Assembly: GCF_013368755.1 (NCBI RefSeq)
Contig: NC_049562.1
Location: forward strand, 4,588,001-4,652,000
From: Talaromyces rugulosus
Lineage: Eukaryota > Ascomycota > Eurotiomycetes > Eurotiales > Trichocomaceae
Reading direction: 5' to 3'
DNA: 64,000 nucleotides
The position numbers and the translations under genes are program-made. Below, in pieces: positions 21,270 through 33,617 of the stretch. Every line of letters starts with the position of its first letter. Within the stretch, counting starts at the first letter, position 1. A model generated the notes under the pieces. The model searched no databases. It was not told the DNA's origin and saw only the letters and a program-made list of their open reading frames with translations.

Positions 21270-22898
21270 ATGGAAAGTGAAGGTAGTACTCCTAAGCCGG
21301 AGGCAAAATGTACCTTTGTCGATTTTGACGGCCCGGACGATCCATTGCATCCTTATAATTGGCCGGTATGGAAGAGGTCAGTAGAAAAATGAGTAAAACA
21401 GCAAGGAGATGAAGAATACTGATGACCCAGCTATTCAGGCGTTTAATATCGGCGCTTTTAGCCATTTCGACCATGTTCGTCGCCATGGCAAGTAGTATCT
21501 TCGCCACAGCGATACCTGCTATCATGGTGGCAGAGGATCTCAGCCGCGAGGTCAGTACTCTCGGTGTTTCACTGTACGTCCTCGGCTTTGCAACAGGGCC
21601 GATCATTTGGGCTTCATTCAGCGAGCTCAAGGGACGATACCTACCCAATACGGTCTCGCTATTCGGATTCATAGTTTTTTCATTCGCAGCGGCCAGGTCG
21701 GGACATGATGTTGCTTCGGTCTTCATTTGTCGGTATTTTGCCGGTTTCTTTGGCGCAGGGCCTCTAACCTTGACCGGGGCAACATTTTCCGACATGTTTC
21801 CTCCCCAGGAGGTTGGTACGCTGATGACCTTGTACTCATTAACCGTATTTCTGGGCCCGTTACTCTCGCAGCCCATTGGCGGTTTCATTATTCTGAACAA
21901 ATCGCTCGGCTGGCAATGGACAGAATACCTTCCAGGAATTCTTGGCAGCGCTGCGTTTCTCGCCCTTTTGTTTATACAACAAGAATCGTATCATCCAGTA
22001 ATTCTCGCTCGCAAAGCAGACCGGCTACGTCGAGAGACGGGCGACTGGTCCATCATATCGAAACACGACACCATCGCTATTGAGCCCCGAGTGATTGTCC
22101 GCGATTTTCTGCTCTTGCCCCTGCGGATGCTTGTGAAAGACCCGATCGTGTTGTGCATGTGCACATTTGGATCATTTGTATACGGTCTTCTCTATCTCTT
22201 TCTCACAGCATACCCGGCCATCTTCCAGAAAGTCCACCAGATGAACTCGGGCGTTGGGGGCCTGCCCTATTTGGGTATCATGGTAGGCCAACTCATCTAC
22301 GTCGCTTCAAACATCGTCTTCCGAAATACATGGATTATGCCGCGTCTGAAACAGAATCAATTTCAGATGGTACCTGAATGGAATCTGCCAATGGCGATTC
22401 CTGGCGCTGCTGCTTTCTCGGCCGGTCTGTTCTGGCTCGGATGGTCTGGGTACAAGGCCAGCATTCACTGGATTGTGCCAACAGCGTCTGGGATTTTGAC
22501 TGGCTTTGGCTTGCTTGCTATGTTTGTGCCGTCGATTTCGTATGTTGTCACTGCCAGGCAGAAAAGGTTCGCTCTCTCTGATCCCACAAAAGTATTGTGA
22601 AATGTGCTGTCCTAATCCGGTAATTTTTTAGGGCTGCCTCTGCCGTCGCTGCGCATGCATTCCTCCGTTCTTTATTCGGGGCTGTTTTCCCCCTGTTTTC
22701 CACTTTTATGGTATGTCCAAATATTTGCACTGTTGGAAAAGAATAAATAGTTGATCATATAACCAACAGTTTCAAAATCTCGGCATTCAATGGGCTTGCA
22801 CTCTTCTCGGCTGCATCGCAGCCCTCATGCTTCCTATCCCGGTGGGCCTCTATGTTTATGGCGCGAGAATTAGAGCCAAGGTCAAGATTGAGTATTGA
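21270..22898 (+). CDS. MFS transporter, DHA1 drug:H+ antiporter type
   Basis: Four exons (21270-21376, 21439-22566, 22632-22710 and 22770-22898) give about 480 residues with 12 predicted membrane segments. Family marks are HPYNWP before segment 1, EVSTLGVSLYVLGFATGP, an ELKGRY loop, CRYFAGFFGAGPLTLTG and RSLFGAVFPLFS. This group exports drugs, polyamines and fungal metabolites. The third exon is joined through an intron from 22567 to 22631, because the longer open frame otherwise ends just before the conserved AASAVAAHAFLRS. As the last accessory gene of the left region it could export a local metabolite, which is an inference. Confidence 0.88.
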
Positions 22899-23431
22899 CA
22901 AGTTTCTTATTCTTTTTGGCTAGTGTAGAAGTTAGTAGTGTTGTTGTTGTTGTTGTTGTTTTTTTTTGGTTTTTTTTTGCAAGCGTAATGAGGACATGGG
23001 GTTGTTTCATTTGACTCATGATATGCATATACATAGACACATAGATATTATAGAATTTTTAGAGATGCTATAGAAAAGTTAGTTTGGCATTACTGAATCC
23101 GCAAGAGTCTTATAAATTGGATGGATAGATTAGTTAATACTGTGCACGATTAAACACGTCCAAAAGCCTTGTTTCGTCAAGAATGGGAGAGTTATATACA
23201 GGACAATTACTTTGTTCTCACCCAAAGCAAAAAAGGATAAAAGATAAAAAGCAGCCCAGAAGAACAAGCTAAAATTATATACTTGGGCCATTATATACTC
23301 ATCAAGAGTGGTAGCTTCTATACCACGCAATGTAATCGATCGGATGAAGACAATTTCATGTCAAAGCACTAATCGTGAAAGACGCTACTAACAAACAGCA
23401 TATATATATATAAGACATTACGCCAAGGCGT
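22899..23431. other. Intergenic with simple repeats
   Basis: These are convergent 3' ends. A GTT trinucleotide run near 22940 is followed by long T runs (about 22960-22980), and a TA run lies near 23400. No gene is seen. Confidence 0.6.
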
Positions 23432-24809
23432 CTAGTTAAGTTTAACGTAGTTTCCTACGCATGTGACGTTAGCATACATTTTCAATGTGGCATGGAGAGA
23501 GATACTAACCTGGGAATTGTCCCTCCCTGCCTTGGACTCGCCCCGACCACCACTCATTCTCGTTGCTCGTGCGAGTGATGACTTCGATAACGTCCCCGGC
23601 CGAAAAGCTGAGATCGCCATGTGCTTGGGCTTCGTAATCATAGAGGGCTGTTACGGTCTCGACATTGTGGCCAGCCAAGTGACCGGGTTTCGGTCGCGGA
23701 GGTGGAGGAGCTGGCTTGGACTTGGCAGCGGCAGCTAGCGAGCTGCCCCCTGTGCTGTTTGCACGGCCGACGAGACTTGTGCCAGCCGCACCGCTAGGAG
23801 AGTATGGAGGAGGGGGGTGTTCTGTCGAATCCGATAGTCGAGAGGATGTCGACTTGTCATCAGCAGCAAGCTTGTCTTTAGAAGTAGCGTATTTCGACCC
23901 TTGCCCTTGGCGGCGACCGCCAGTGGTTTTGTACTTTGTAATTGTGAGCTGTTCGGCCTGATCTCTGGAATCACCATATTTGGACTCCCACGCCTCAACA
24001 ACGTCCCGTGTCAAGTCGAAATAGCCAATGTTGACTCCTTGCATTTTTTCATGTAAAGTGTAGAAGACGTTGAGTTGCATGTAATAGAAAGACTGGAAGA
24101 GCGGTTGAATAAACTCGGCCTCAAGACCGAATAGTTTCGGCAGTTCCTCTTTCAAGAGATCGTTGAAGTGATTGTAGTCTTGTGTTGCTTGCTCAACGTC
24201 GTTTTCGGCCTTGTACAAAGCTTTTTCGTCCTTGAGCGATTTATCCTTCTTTTCTTCAAGCTTTTTCAGAGTGGCTCGGTGTCGGTCATAATCTAGCTTC
24301 TTGTGCTCTCGCTTGACAGTCACCTTCCGGACCACTTTAATGACATCAAGAAGCTGGTTTGCAGGACTGATGATCCGGGCGTCAATCATCTCAAGCTCGG
24401 GTTTTAAGCTGTCCTGCAGTTCACGGACGATTGATTCGTACTCCTCACAAGCCTGGATACCTTCCGGGTTTCCCTCGATCGTGTACGTACTGGGGTCGGA
24501 GGCTCGGCCCGAAATGGGTTTGTATAGTTCGGTCATTGCTTTGGAAAACTCGATTTGATGGGACAGCATTCCTGTTTCTCAGTCAGACAGGGCACGTGAA
24601 CAGGCCACTTTGACTTGGGCTTTACCGTTGATGGCATCAAAGTATTTCTTGGATTCATCGTGGAGGCGTTTAGTCTCGGTCTCCAACTCCTGAAACCTTC
24701 GCTCGGCGTCAATGTAGACGGCATCCTTGGTGTGTTCGCCGATGTTGAACTTGAGCTTGAATTGCTGTGGCGTTCGAACAAGACTTTTGCCAAACCCTTT
24801 CAAACTCAT
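23432..24809 (-). CDS. RVS167: BAR-SH3 domain protein, Rvs167/Hob1-type
   Basis: Three exons (24809-24626, 24571-23510 and a 23-base last exon 23454-23432) give 422 residues. The N-terminal BAR domain (about 1-250) starts MSLKGFGKSLVRTPQQ and is rich in charged helices, such as REHKKLDYDRHR. A Ser/Pro-rich linker follows (about 260-345). The C-terminal SH3 domain (about 355-422) shows ALYDYEAQ, the WW pair in NEWWSG, and a terminal NYVKLN completed by the tiny last exon. Proteins of this kind bend membranes and link actin to endocytosis. The gene is divergent from NFS1. Confidence 0.93.
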
Positions 24810-25646
24810 GTTGGGCGAACCCCGCAGCTGGAGGGGATTGTTTGTGCAGAGGCGTGAAGAGAAGAGGCGACTACAGCGCCAGATAATAAAAGGGGTGTTT
24901 GCGGAACAGACGAGACTATGGCAATAGTACTGATATAATTAGAAGGCTGCAGGACCGTGGCTGGAGGAGTGTGCGTGCAGGAGAGAGAGATCGTGGGGAG
25001 AGACCTTGTGCAGTGGTCATAATTGCCGGAAAGAACGGGAGTTGTGGCTGAGCTAGGCTTCGATGACTGCGACTATGACATCAGCTGCGTCAGGCAGCCA
25101 AGCTTCACTACATACTACTTCGTGCTTAGGGCTAAGTACAGCGCAAAATTGCGCGCTTCTGCTAGAGGGCCGTTGTGCGCTACAGCTCCAACAACAACGT
25201 TGAAGTTGTAATTAATTGGTCTTGTCCAGTCAGTCTACTGCGAGCTGCAAAAAAGCAGTTGGATCTGCGGTTTCCATTTATGGTTAGCGCGTGCTGCTGC
25301 GCCACTTTTATCAGAGAGCCCGGCACGTGACTCAGGTTGTGATTTCCGCTGCCGAGAAGATCTGAGGAATAATTTGGTCTGGTCAAGTCAGGCCACGAGG
25401 CAACAAGGCAGCAAGGCAGCAAGGCAGTGACCGGTTCTCCGAGATTCCCACCGAACGGGGAAACCTAGACCGAATGTCCGGACTCCGAGGCCGAGAACGC
25501 CAGGTCACGGGACCTGCTTACTTATTCCGCCAGACCCAGAAAAACATTTCCGAGCTGGCTGCCAGCTTCGCTCAACCAACCTCATCCCAACCCGTCATCG
25601 TTCCCCATCAACGACACATGGTTGAAAAGGTGCACATACAAGCATA
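24810..25646. promoter_or_regulatory. Divergent promoter, RVS167 and NFS1
   Basis: The 0.84 kb holds both 5' leaders. A short GGCAGCAA repeat lies at about 25403-25430. No gene is seen. Confidence 0.55.
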
Positions 25647-27426
25647 ATGTCTCACATGGCTTCTACAGCCCTTAGACAGGCTCCACGGGCCTTTTCCCGT
25701 CGCCTGTCATCAACTAGCCTGCTGCGAGCCGGGTCGCCACTTCCTGCGCGGACGGTCGCTGGGCGACGATATGTCTCTGAGACGAGATCTGCCCCTGCTC
25801 AGGTCAACGTCGACACAGCCATCAAGGCAGAGCAGAGGAAGTTCATGCAGCAGACAGGCATCCAACCTCAGAATGCAGACCTTCCGGCGACCCCCGTTAG
25901 CGGGGACACCGCCCTGAGCCCGAATGCCGCCATTTTGAAGCAAGCAACCATCCTGGACGAGGGCACCCGGCCTATCTATCTTGATATGCAGGCTACCACC
26001 CCGACCGATCCACGCGTCCTTGACGCAATGCTTCCTTTCCTCACCGGCCTTTATGGTAACCCTCACTCGAGAACGCATGCCTACGGCTGGGAAACAGAGA
26101 AAGCTGTGGAGGAAGCTCGAAGCCACATTGCCAGCCTGATCGGCGCCGACCCCAAGGAAATTATCTTCACTAGTGGGGCCACCGAGAGTAATAATATGAG
26201 CATCAAAGGCGTGGCCAGGTTCTTCGGTCGGTCAGGCAAGAAGAAGCATATCATTACCACCCAGACCGAACACAAATGTGTTCTGGACAGTTGCCGTCAT
26301 TTGCAAGATGAGGGATTTGAAGTCACATACCTTCCGGTGCAAAATAACGGCATCATCAACATGGACGATCTCAAGGCAGCCATTCGTCCAGATACTGCCC
26401 TGGTCTCGATCATGACGGTGAACAATGAGATTGGCGTTATTCAGCCAGTCGAGGAGATTGGAAAGTTATGCCGTGCGAACAAGGTGTTTTTCCACACCGA
26501 TGGTGCGCAGGCAGTTGGGAAGATCCCCATTGACGTGAACAAGTGGAATGTTGACCTCATGTCCATCTCGGGCCACAAGATCTATGGTCCAAAGGGAGTC
26601 GGAGCATGCTATGTCCGGAGACGGCCTCGTGTGCGTCTTGACCCGCTTATTACTGGCGGTGGTCAGGAAAGAGGTCTTCGCAGTGGTACTCTGGCGCCTC
26701 ATCTCGCTGTCGGCATGGGTGAAGCCTGCCGGATCGCGAAGAACGACATGGAAGTAAGATAAACCCCCCTTTCCTTCTCCTTTCTTCCTTCCCACATTCG
26801 TTTTTCCATATCCAGCATGATTAAACGCTCTAAATATGCATGGCTTTCTGAGATCGCCTGGCGGTAGCGCCACATCTTCGGGTGTGGTTGTCAGGCACTA
26901 TGATCTGCGTAGCAGGGGTAATGATCTGGAACTCATTGTCTTTTTTCAATTTTGCAGCACAATTCAGTTTTTGATGCAACGTGGTTACTGACTCTGAATG
27001 TAGTACGACACCGCACATGTCAAGAGATTATCAAAGCGACTGTTGGATGGTCTCCTGGCTATGGAACACACCTCACAAAATGGTGACCCTGATCGTCACT
27101 ACCCTGGCTGTGTCAATGTCTCTTTTGCCTACATTGAGGGAGAATCGCTTCTAATGGCACTGAAAGACATTGCCTTGTCTTCCGGCAGTGCGTGCACATC
27201 AGCTTCACTGGAGCCCAGCTATGTGCTCCGTGCTCTGGGCAACAGCGATGAGAACGCCCACAGCAGTATCCGATTTGGTATTGGACGGTTTACCACCGAG
27301 GCCGAGATTGACTATGTGCTGAAAGCCGTCACCGACCGCGTTCACTTCCTGCGTGAACTGAGCCCACTGTGGGAATTGGTACAGGAAGGCATTGCCTTGG
27401 ACTCAATCCAATGGAGCCAGCATTAA
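25647..27426 (+). CDS. NFS1: Mitochondrial cysteine desulfurase
   Basis: Two exons (25647-26753 and 27004-27426) give 509 residues. The enzyme takes sulfur from cysteine for iron-sulfur cluster assembly and tRNA thiolation. The N-terminus is Arg/Ser-rich without acids ([10 protein letters not shown]), a mitochondrial presequence. The PLP-enzyme core has [40 protein letters not shown] and the PLP Lys in [10 protein letters not shown]. The mobile catalytic Cys is in [10 protein letters not shown] near residue 417. The intron of 250 bases is long for this window. The start MSHMAS could equally be the second Met three codons on. The conserved core is intact. Confidence 0.97.
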
Positions 27427-28633
27427 TTTTACTGTCGCAATTTTTTTTATCTATAGCGCAGACATTTATTATGATCCGAAGTCTGGCAGCTCTTTTTTCA
27501 CTTTTTTTTTTTTTACACATAGGGGCTTTTGCGGGGACACCAGGGCGTTGAAACGATGTATACTACGTGACATATCTTGCACGATTCAACTTTTTTTTAA
27601 TGTCTTGTACAGAATGCATTCTCATCTCCGACATGGACTTTGATTCGTATCTTCTTTTCTGAAAATGTTTGTAGATTATTGTGGCGGCTATCAACCCCAC
27701 GTGCGCCCCTCTTTTCTTCTGCCATATTTTTTTCTTCCGTCTTCCGCACTTCCGGCTCCGTACATAAGCGCGGTTAATTCAACATGGACGACATGCAACA
27801 GTCGCTGCACGCAATAATAAAATTAAACCAAAACTAAAACAAAAATGCGGAAACATAACCTGTCGAATATACGAGCCGGGAAGGGCTTCCTATTAGGCAT
27901 AAAAAACTAACTTTCTAGCTCCCCCTCTGCAGCTGGATCCAGCCCGGTCTGCCCCGGGCCCCAAGGTTGACAACCAAACTCAACGCGAATAATAGCATTA
28001 TTTAGCATTATTTAGCATTATTTAGTATCCTCCCTTTCTCGCTGAACCAGCCATTTACCCGACAGCTTCCTTGGCCTTCCGACGCAGCCATGTCGAGCGT
28101 TGCTGGGTCCGCGGTGTCTTCACCGAGAACTCCTGTCTAGCACCGCGCCAGGGTCGCGTGAGCCATTATTCCATGTTGCTAATAGGTTTCCTTTGTGTTT
28201 GTAATCGACACGGCCCGTCAGTCTTGTCAGTTGCAATTAATAATATTATTTTCATCCGCCGGGCTTGCGGGAGACAAAATTGCTGAGCACCGTCCCCAGA
28301 CATAAAAGGTCTGGAGCCCCCTTCCCCTCCACTCCCCCTCCACCTTCATAGCTCGCTTCTTTTTGGTGTTTGCCTCTCTACAAACTGAACGAATTCCTGC
28401 ACGAAAAACCCCCGGACAGCCCGCGAGTGTTCTGCTCGTGTCGAGGGCTTGCTCCGAATCCGGCACCACGGTACCACCCCTCACGTGACCGCTCTCGCCC
28501 TCTTTGACGCCACCAACTTTTCTGCGCCGTTGCCTCATCACAGCATTACGTCCTCAGTCGAGATCACTCATTTCTTTATCGTTCTTTTCTTCACGTTTGT
28601 TCCAGCCGCTTTGGCTGTTTTGCGCTGGCTGCC
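27427..28633. promoter_or_regulatory. Intergenic, upstream of indoleamine dioxygenase
   Basis: The 1.2 kb has no supportable gene. T-rich runs follow NFS1. A GC-rich leader with pyrimidine runs precedes the dioxygenase start. Confidence 0.55.
27993..28022 (+). repeat. Tandem repeat, TAGCATTATT x3
   Basis: Three exact head-to-tail copies of a 10-base unit, followed by a partial TAGTAT copy. It lies about 610 bases before the dioxygenase start. Confidence 0.85.
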
Positions 28634-30158
28634 ATGCTACCGCCAATTCCGGTTCTGGAGGACTACGGCATTAATCCCGAGCATGGCTTCCTCCCTCCAG
28701 ATTTGCCCTTAGAGTCTCTCCCAGACCCGTATTATGCCAAATGGGAGTCTATCGTCAACAATATACAGCCTCTCATTCTAAGCCGAAGGGTACGGTCCAC
28801 CATCGACCGACTTCCTGTCTTGTCAACGTCTTTCCTGCACACTGAGGCAGAATGGCGCCGTGCCTATGTCGTTCTGACGTTTATGCTTCATGCGTACGTC
28901 TGGGGTGGTGATATTCCTGAAGAGGTTTGCGAGAATCTGAGCGTTGATTGGAAAGACTTTTGCTAACAACTTTTTTTTGCTATAAAAGTTGATCCCCCCG
29001 CCCATCAGTGCGCCGCTCCTGGAAGTCTGCGAGTACCTAGAATTGCCCCCAGTCGCCACTTACGCAGCAGTATGCTTATGGAATTATAAACCAATCTTTG
29101 CCGATGAACCAGCAGACGATCTACACAATCTTTCTACCATAAACACCTTCACCGGTTCCTTAGACGAGCAATGGTTTTACCTCGTCTCCGTGGCGATTGA
29201 AGCTCGGGGGGCGCCAACACTCCCATTGATGTTGAAAGCGATGGAGGCGGTTAGGGCTGGAGACAACGAGGTTGTGACACTCTGTCTACAAGAAATGGCG
29301 CAGCGAATTGACGGCGTGAGCACACTCCTTCAGCGAATGTACGAGCACTGCGATCCCCATGTGTTTTACCACCGGGTTCGCCCGTTCCTTGCAGGCAGCA
29401 AGAACATGGGCGACGCCGGGCTCCCCAATGGTGTCATGTTTGATACTGGAAATGGCCGGACAGAATATCGACAATATGGAGGCGGCAGTAACGCCCAAAG
29501 CTCGCTGATTCAGTTCTTCGACATTGCTTTGGGAATCGAGCACCGTCCTACCGGGGTAACTCGAGAGGGTAGCGTTTCGGAAAAGGGTTCCGAAGGCATT
29601 CCTCCTACGCCTCGGCACGGATTCATCCAAGAAATGAGAGGCTATATGCCCGGCCCACACCGTCGCTTTCTCGAAAATGTTGGAAGTGTTGCCAACATCA
29701 AAGACTTTGTGCAAGCCCGGCGGTCTGACAAGGCTCTGTGCCTCGCCTATGACGCCTGCCTGGCGATGCTGCGCGCCCTACGTGACAAGCATATTCAGAT
29801 GGTTTCTCGCTACATAATTATCAAATCAAGAGAGCAACGGCGCAATTCACAATCGATGACCCCGCAGGCGGTGCGCTCATCAATCGTGAACTTGGCGAAC
29901 CCCAAGTCCGGCGACAACAAGAAAACGCGAGGAACCGGCGGCACAGCCCTAATTCCGTTCCTCAAACAGGCTCGCGACGAAACTGGCGAACCGGCTATCG
30001 ATGCCTGGGCTCGTCGACTGTTGAGCAACGGACCGGGAGACCGCAGTTATGCGTCACTCGGAAAAGTCGACGAACATGCAGACGGGCAGATTGAGATTGT
30101 CGGCATGGCGGGGACTTGGGCAATGGACGACAGTGAAGGAGGTATCTGCCATTGGTGA
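28634..30158 (+). CDS. BNA2: Indoleamine 2,3-dioxygenase family (kynurenine pathway)
   Basis: Two exons (28634-28924 and 28989-30158) give 486 residues. The heme enzyme opens the indole ring of tryptophan to N-formylkynurenine, the first step of de novo NAD+ synthesis. The fold is recognised from EAEWRRAYVVLTFMLHAYVWGG, SLDEQWFYLVSVAIEARGAP, FYHRVRPFL and YGGGSNAQSSLIQFFD. MRGYMPGPHRRFL follows, where the arginines and nearby residues line the heme pocket. A later conserved block is ALCLAYDACLAMLRALRDKHIQMVSRYI, whose His is the likely proximal heme ligand. A Lys/Asn-rich insert (about 400-415) sits near GTGGTALIPFLKQ. The protein is complete. Confidence 0.93.
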
Positions 30159-30604
30159 TTCAATTGTTTTCAGTATAAAATATACCTTTTCTCTCTCTCC
30201 CTGCGTCGAACGCTTTCAAAATGGGAATGTCACGCTTTATCACGGCGAATAATGAAGTCAATGTTAAGATATAGTTTTTATCACAAATGCCGGTTAGGGG
30301 CCTAAAACTCTCTACTTTTTCAGCTTTATGTTTTTAACGGCACTATAGCATAGAATAAAAGCCATGTTTTGTGTACACAAGGATTTTCACACTTAAAAAA
30401 AAAAGCTTTTATATCAAGTGAAGAAAGAAAATGTTTTGTTTTCGTCAGTCGTCAGAAGCTATCGACTATATAGTACACAGCATGATCGCCAAAAGCTATG
30501 TAATTACAAATTGATATCAAATACCCAGTGAAAAATCCCCGCGGCTCATTTCGAATCGAAAAAGAAAAGGATTCGTTGAAGAAAGACATGATGAACAGCA
30601 AATT
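30159..30604. other. Intergenic, convergent 3' ends
   Basis: AT-rich, with an A run near 30395. No gene is seen. Confidence 0.55.
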
Positions 30605-31187
30605 CTACTGCAACTCGGACTCGACGCCACGCTGGCGGGCCTTGCCCACGTCGTGGAGATCCTGGTACTTGGCCTGAGTCTCACGATCGCCAGTGACAGC
30701 AGCGCCGATGTTGCCCAGTGCTCCCTGGGCGCGATCCGAAATACCCTGGGTCAAGTCAGACAGCTGACCCTTGGCTTCTTGAGCCTTGCCATCGGCGTTT
30801 TGCTGGATACCGGTCTGGCGCAGGTTGTCGTTGCCGACAAAGTTGCCGACAGACTCCTTGGCCGCGCCGACAGTCTGGTTCCAGGAACCGGTGCTGCGGT
30901 CCTCGTGGTTCACGGCGGCGGCGCCGGTGTTGGGGTCAGCGCTGATGGGACCCAGTTTGGCAGTGGTGTGCGAGTCCTTGTATTGCTGCTCGGCTTGGTT
31001 TTTGGTGTCTTCGGCTTGTTTCTGTGACGATTCCTCAAAGTTAGTTGGATGTTTCATTGACTACATATGTTGTAGGTCACCGCACCTGATCAGCCGGGTT
31101 GCCGGTCACAGACCCGACGACGCTCTGAGCAGCGCCAACGGCAGAGTCGACGTACGACTTGAGGGTGGAAGAACCGTCAGAAGACAT
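30605..31187 (-). CDS. CsbD-like stress protein
   Basis: Two exons (31187-31086 and 31021-30605) give 172 residues. The protein is hydrophilic, Ala/Gln/Gly-rich and without hydrophobic segments. It repeats short patterns: VGAAQSVVGSVTGN, VGAAKESVGNFVGNDNLRQTG and KAQEAKGQLSDLTQG. These match the CsbD-like fold (general stress protein family), seen in fungi as a small protein annotated as recognising cruciform DNA. The cellular role is not settled. A TATA-like TATATAAA lies about 100 bases upstream (near 31290). Confidence 0.85.
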
Positions 31188-32061
31188 TTTGAAGTTTTGG
31201 ATAAAGCTTTGATTTAGATATGAAGTTGATGAGTGTGTTTGGTGAGTGTTTGATGAGAGTAGAGGGTAGAAGGAAGATGAAGCAAGGTTTATATATCTGT
31301 TTTCGAATAAACAAAAACAAGAATGACATCATGTCGCGAACGTCCTGGAAATTTTTGAAGTCGTGATGGATGACATCATTGTATAGACCACGAAAACAGG
31401 GAGCCAATGAGGGCGGCAATATCTGGTATTGGTGGGTCTCTGTGGCTTGCCGCCTGCCCAGCCACAGCTCTAGCGCCTTCCATTGTCTGCAATGACGAGT
31501 GACTGACGACAGGCTCAGCCGATCGCTGCACGTGAACCTTCTCGAACGTTAAGATTTGTTTGTTGTTTAGGTGTATATGAATAAAAATATTATTTTAATT
31601 TTTATTATTGTTGACTTCAAGTACTGTTCTACAAGCGATAATATTCGTCTCCAGAAAGATAGCCTTAGTCGAGACAATGTTGACTTGTCACAAAGGAATA
31701 TTTCAATATGGACTGACTGTACATATCACGTGGGCGACGAGAAGCCCTAATTTGTACAATGCAAGGTCAAGCTCGAAGTGAAAACGTGCTTTATTTCGAG
31801 CAAGTTGACGATTTTAGTTTGGTCTGGAAAATAGCATCGTGCAATCCATCATTCAACTTGATATGTTCAATGCCAATGTCTTGGCTGAACATTGATCTGT
31901 TACTATATACTATATACCCAATGGATACATCATTCGAGAGAGATCATCACTCATGAATAAACATTAACGACATCAAAGTCTGTACGCGAAAAACAAAAAT
32001 CCAATATACCGATCGGATCTCATGAAGTAGAAAAATCAAAAACAATAATCATAAAAAAACT
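31188..32061. promoter_or_regulatory. Upstream region of the CsbD-like gene
   Basis: The 0.87 kb is AT-rich. It includes a TATATAAA near 31290 and an E-box CACGTG at 31727-31732. No gene is supported. Confidence 0.5.
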
Positions 32062-33617
32062 CTACGCCGACCACCGCATCAGGTCCTCTATATGACGCTT
32101 AGCAACCAGTTCCAACTCGGTGGAATTGTCCGCTACGTCGGCCCAGCGCTTGTGGAGGTCGGCATGGTTTTCGTTGATTTTGGCTTTGACCTCCTGGACT
32201 AGAGTCTTGTTCACCGCGCTACCGCTGAGGAGGCCCTTGACCGTGTTGAGCAAGAGACCGAGCAGAGGAGTCTCGGCGACGAGTGGGAGCTTGCCCATCT
32301 CTTCGGTGTAGTACGGTACGGTGGTGCCGTTGTATTTGATGTTGGTGACGCGGGTCGTCAACTGCAGGTAGCCGTTTTTGATATATTGGCCCTGGTATGC
32401 CATGATCGGGCCGATGTTGTGCAGCAGAGTGGTGAGGTTGGCCGTGCCGCGAATCGAGAATGAATTGTTTCCAGGTTTGAGGAAGAGACTATCAATAAAA
32501 CCGGTACCAATGACAAGGTCACCGCTCAGAATATCGACAGTAGTGTTGCCCTGCGCATCCCGTTAGTATCCTTGAATTTAAAAAACCCCAAGAAAAACTT
32601 ACGATTTCCAGAGTCAGAACAGACTGGTTAGGCAAGGTTGCATTGGCAAACAGGTTGCTACCATCGGCTTCGGCGGGAAGTTGCAGGCGGGCTGAATCAA
32701 TGGTAAATCCCTTGAACCCGTTCAATCCTAAGGAATCGTTAGTTTGGAGGTCGCACATAATACAAAATCAATAAGACGAACCTTTAGAGGGAACATTCTT
32801 ATCCAAGTCAAGGTCAAACTTCTTAATCTTGCCCAGCCTTGTCGGCACGGTGCCTTTCAAACCCAGCCCACCAGCGTCCAGGAAAATAGTGTTGTGAACA
32901 AAGTTCTGCCACGAGGTGTAATTTACGAACGGGGTGAGTATAGTTCCATTGGTGTCCATGCTGGTGTTCTTGTGGATTTTGTTTTCCGGTAGCTCAAGCA
33001 CAGACATGGGGTACTCGGAGCCAACTTGCGGCACAAACATGTTCAGATGCAGCGGTTCTGTGTGGACGGTGAAGGGGCCTGGTACGTAGACATGCGACTC
33101 GACCTTGAGCATGACGGTCTTGCTAGTGGGTTGCAAGATTGACGCGCCGTCGATGACGATGGACCCCGAGTTCAGCAGATCCTGGGCAATGCGCGGGATG
33201 ATGTAGATGAAGCTGGTTTGGAGCGTATTAGTTGTGCTCGGAAACAAGAACTCGAGAGAGGACATCTAGGACTTACAGAATTGGCAACATAATAGCCGCG
33301 ATAATGATCACTATAACAAGATGGATAATCCAGAACCGTCGGAAATGGTTCTTGACCTTTTGCCATCTCGTCAAAGGAACTGCCGCAGCAGCGTTCTCAC
33401 TTCCATCTGATGCGGCCCCGGTATCTATATTCGCCGCGATTAGATTGTTGCTCTGTGACGACCTTTTCAATCAACCCCCCCGAAAACACTCACCTTTCTC
33501 AGGCAATTCGCCTCTGTCCTTGCCAATTGTGAACCTGGACAGCTTGTCGAGAAAAGTACTGGGTTTCGACTCAGTAGCAGCGGCGGTGGCCGGCGCATTG
33601 GCCGCGGTGTCGGACAT
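32062..33617 (-). CDS. DUF3712 membrane protein
   Basis: Several short GT-AG introns (about 33493-33425, 33276-33214, 32781-32731 and 32609-32551) interrupt a protein of roughly 430 residues. A cytosolic Ala/Ser-rich N-terminus (MSDTAANAPATAAATE) with a basic stretch VKNHFRRFW leads into one membrane segment, IIHLVIVIIIAAIMLPIL near residue 75-92. The rest is outside, with many NxS/T sites and repeated beta-rich blocks of the DUF3712 type. This family is common in ascomycetes, and its function is not known. The topology resembles LEA/NDR1-like membrane-anchored proteins. It is not a transporter. Confidence 0.85.

Noticed and set aside
3942..22898. Pathway-specific Zn2Cys6 regulator for the left metabolic region
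   Set aside because: I looked for CxxCxxxxxxC patterns in all long frames and found none. The only transcription factor, at 60 kb, is a distant C2H2 protein.
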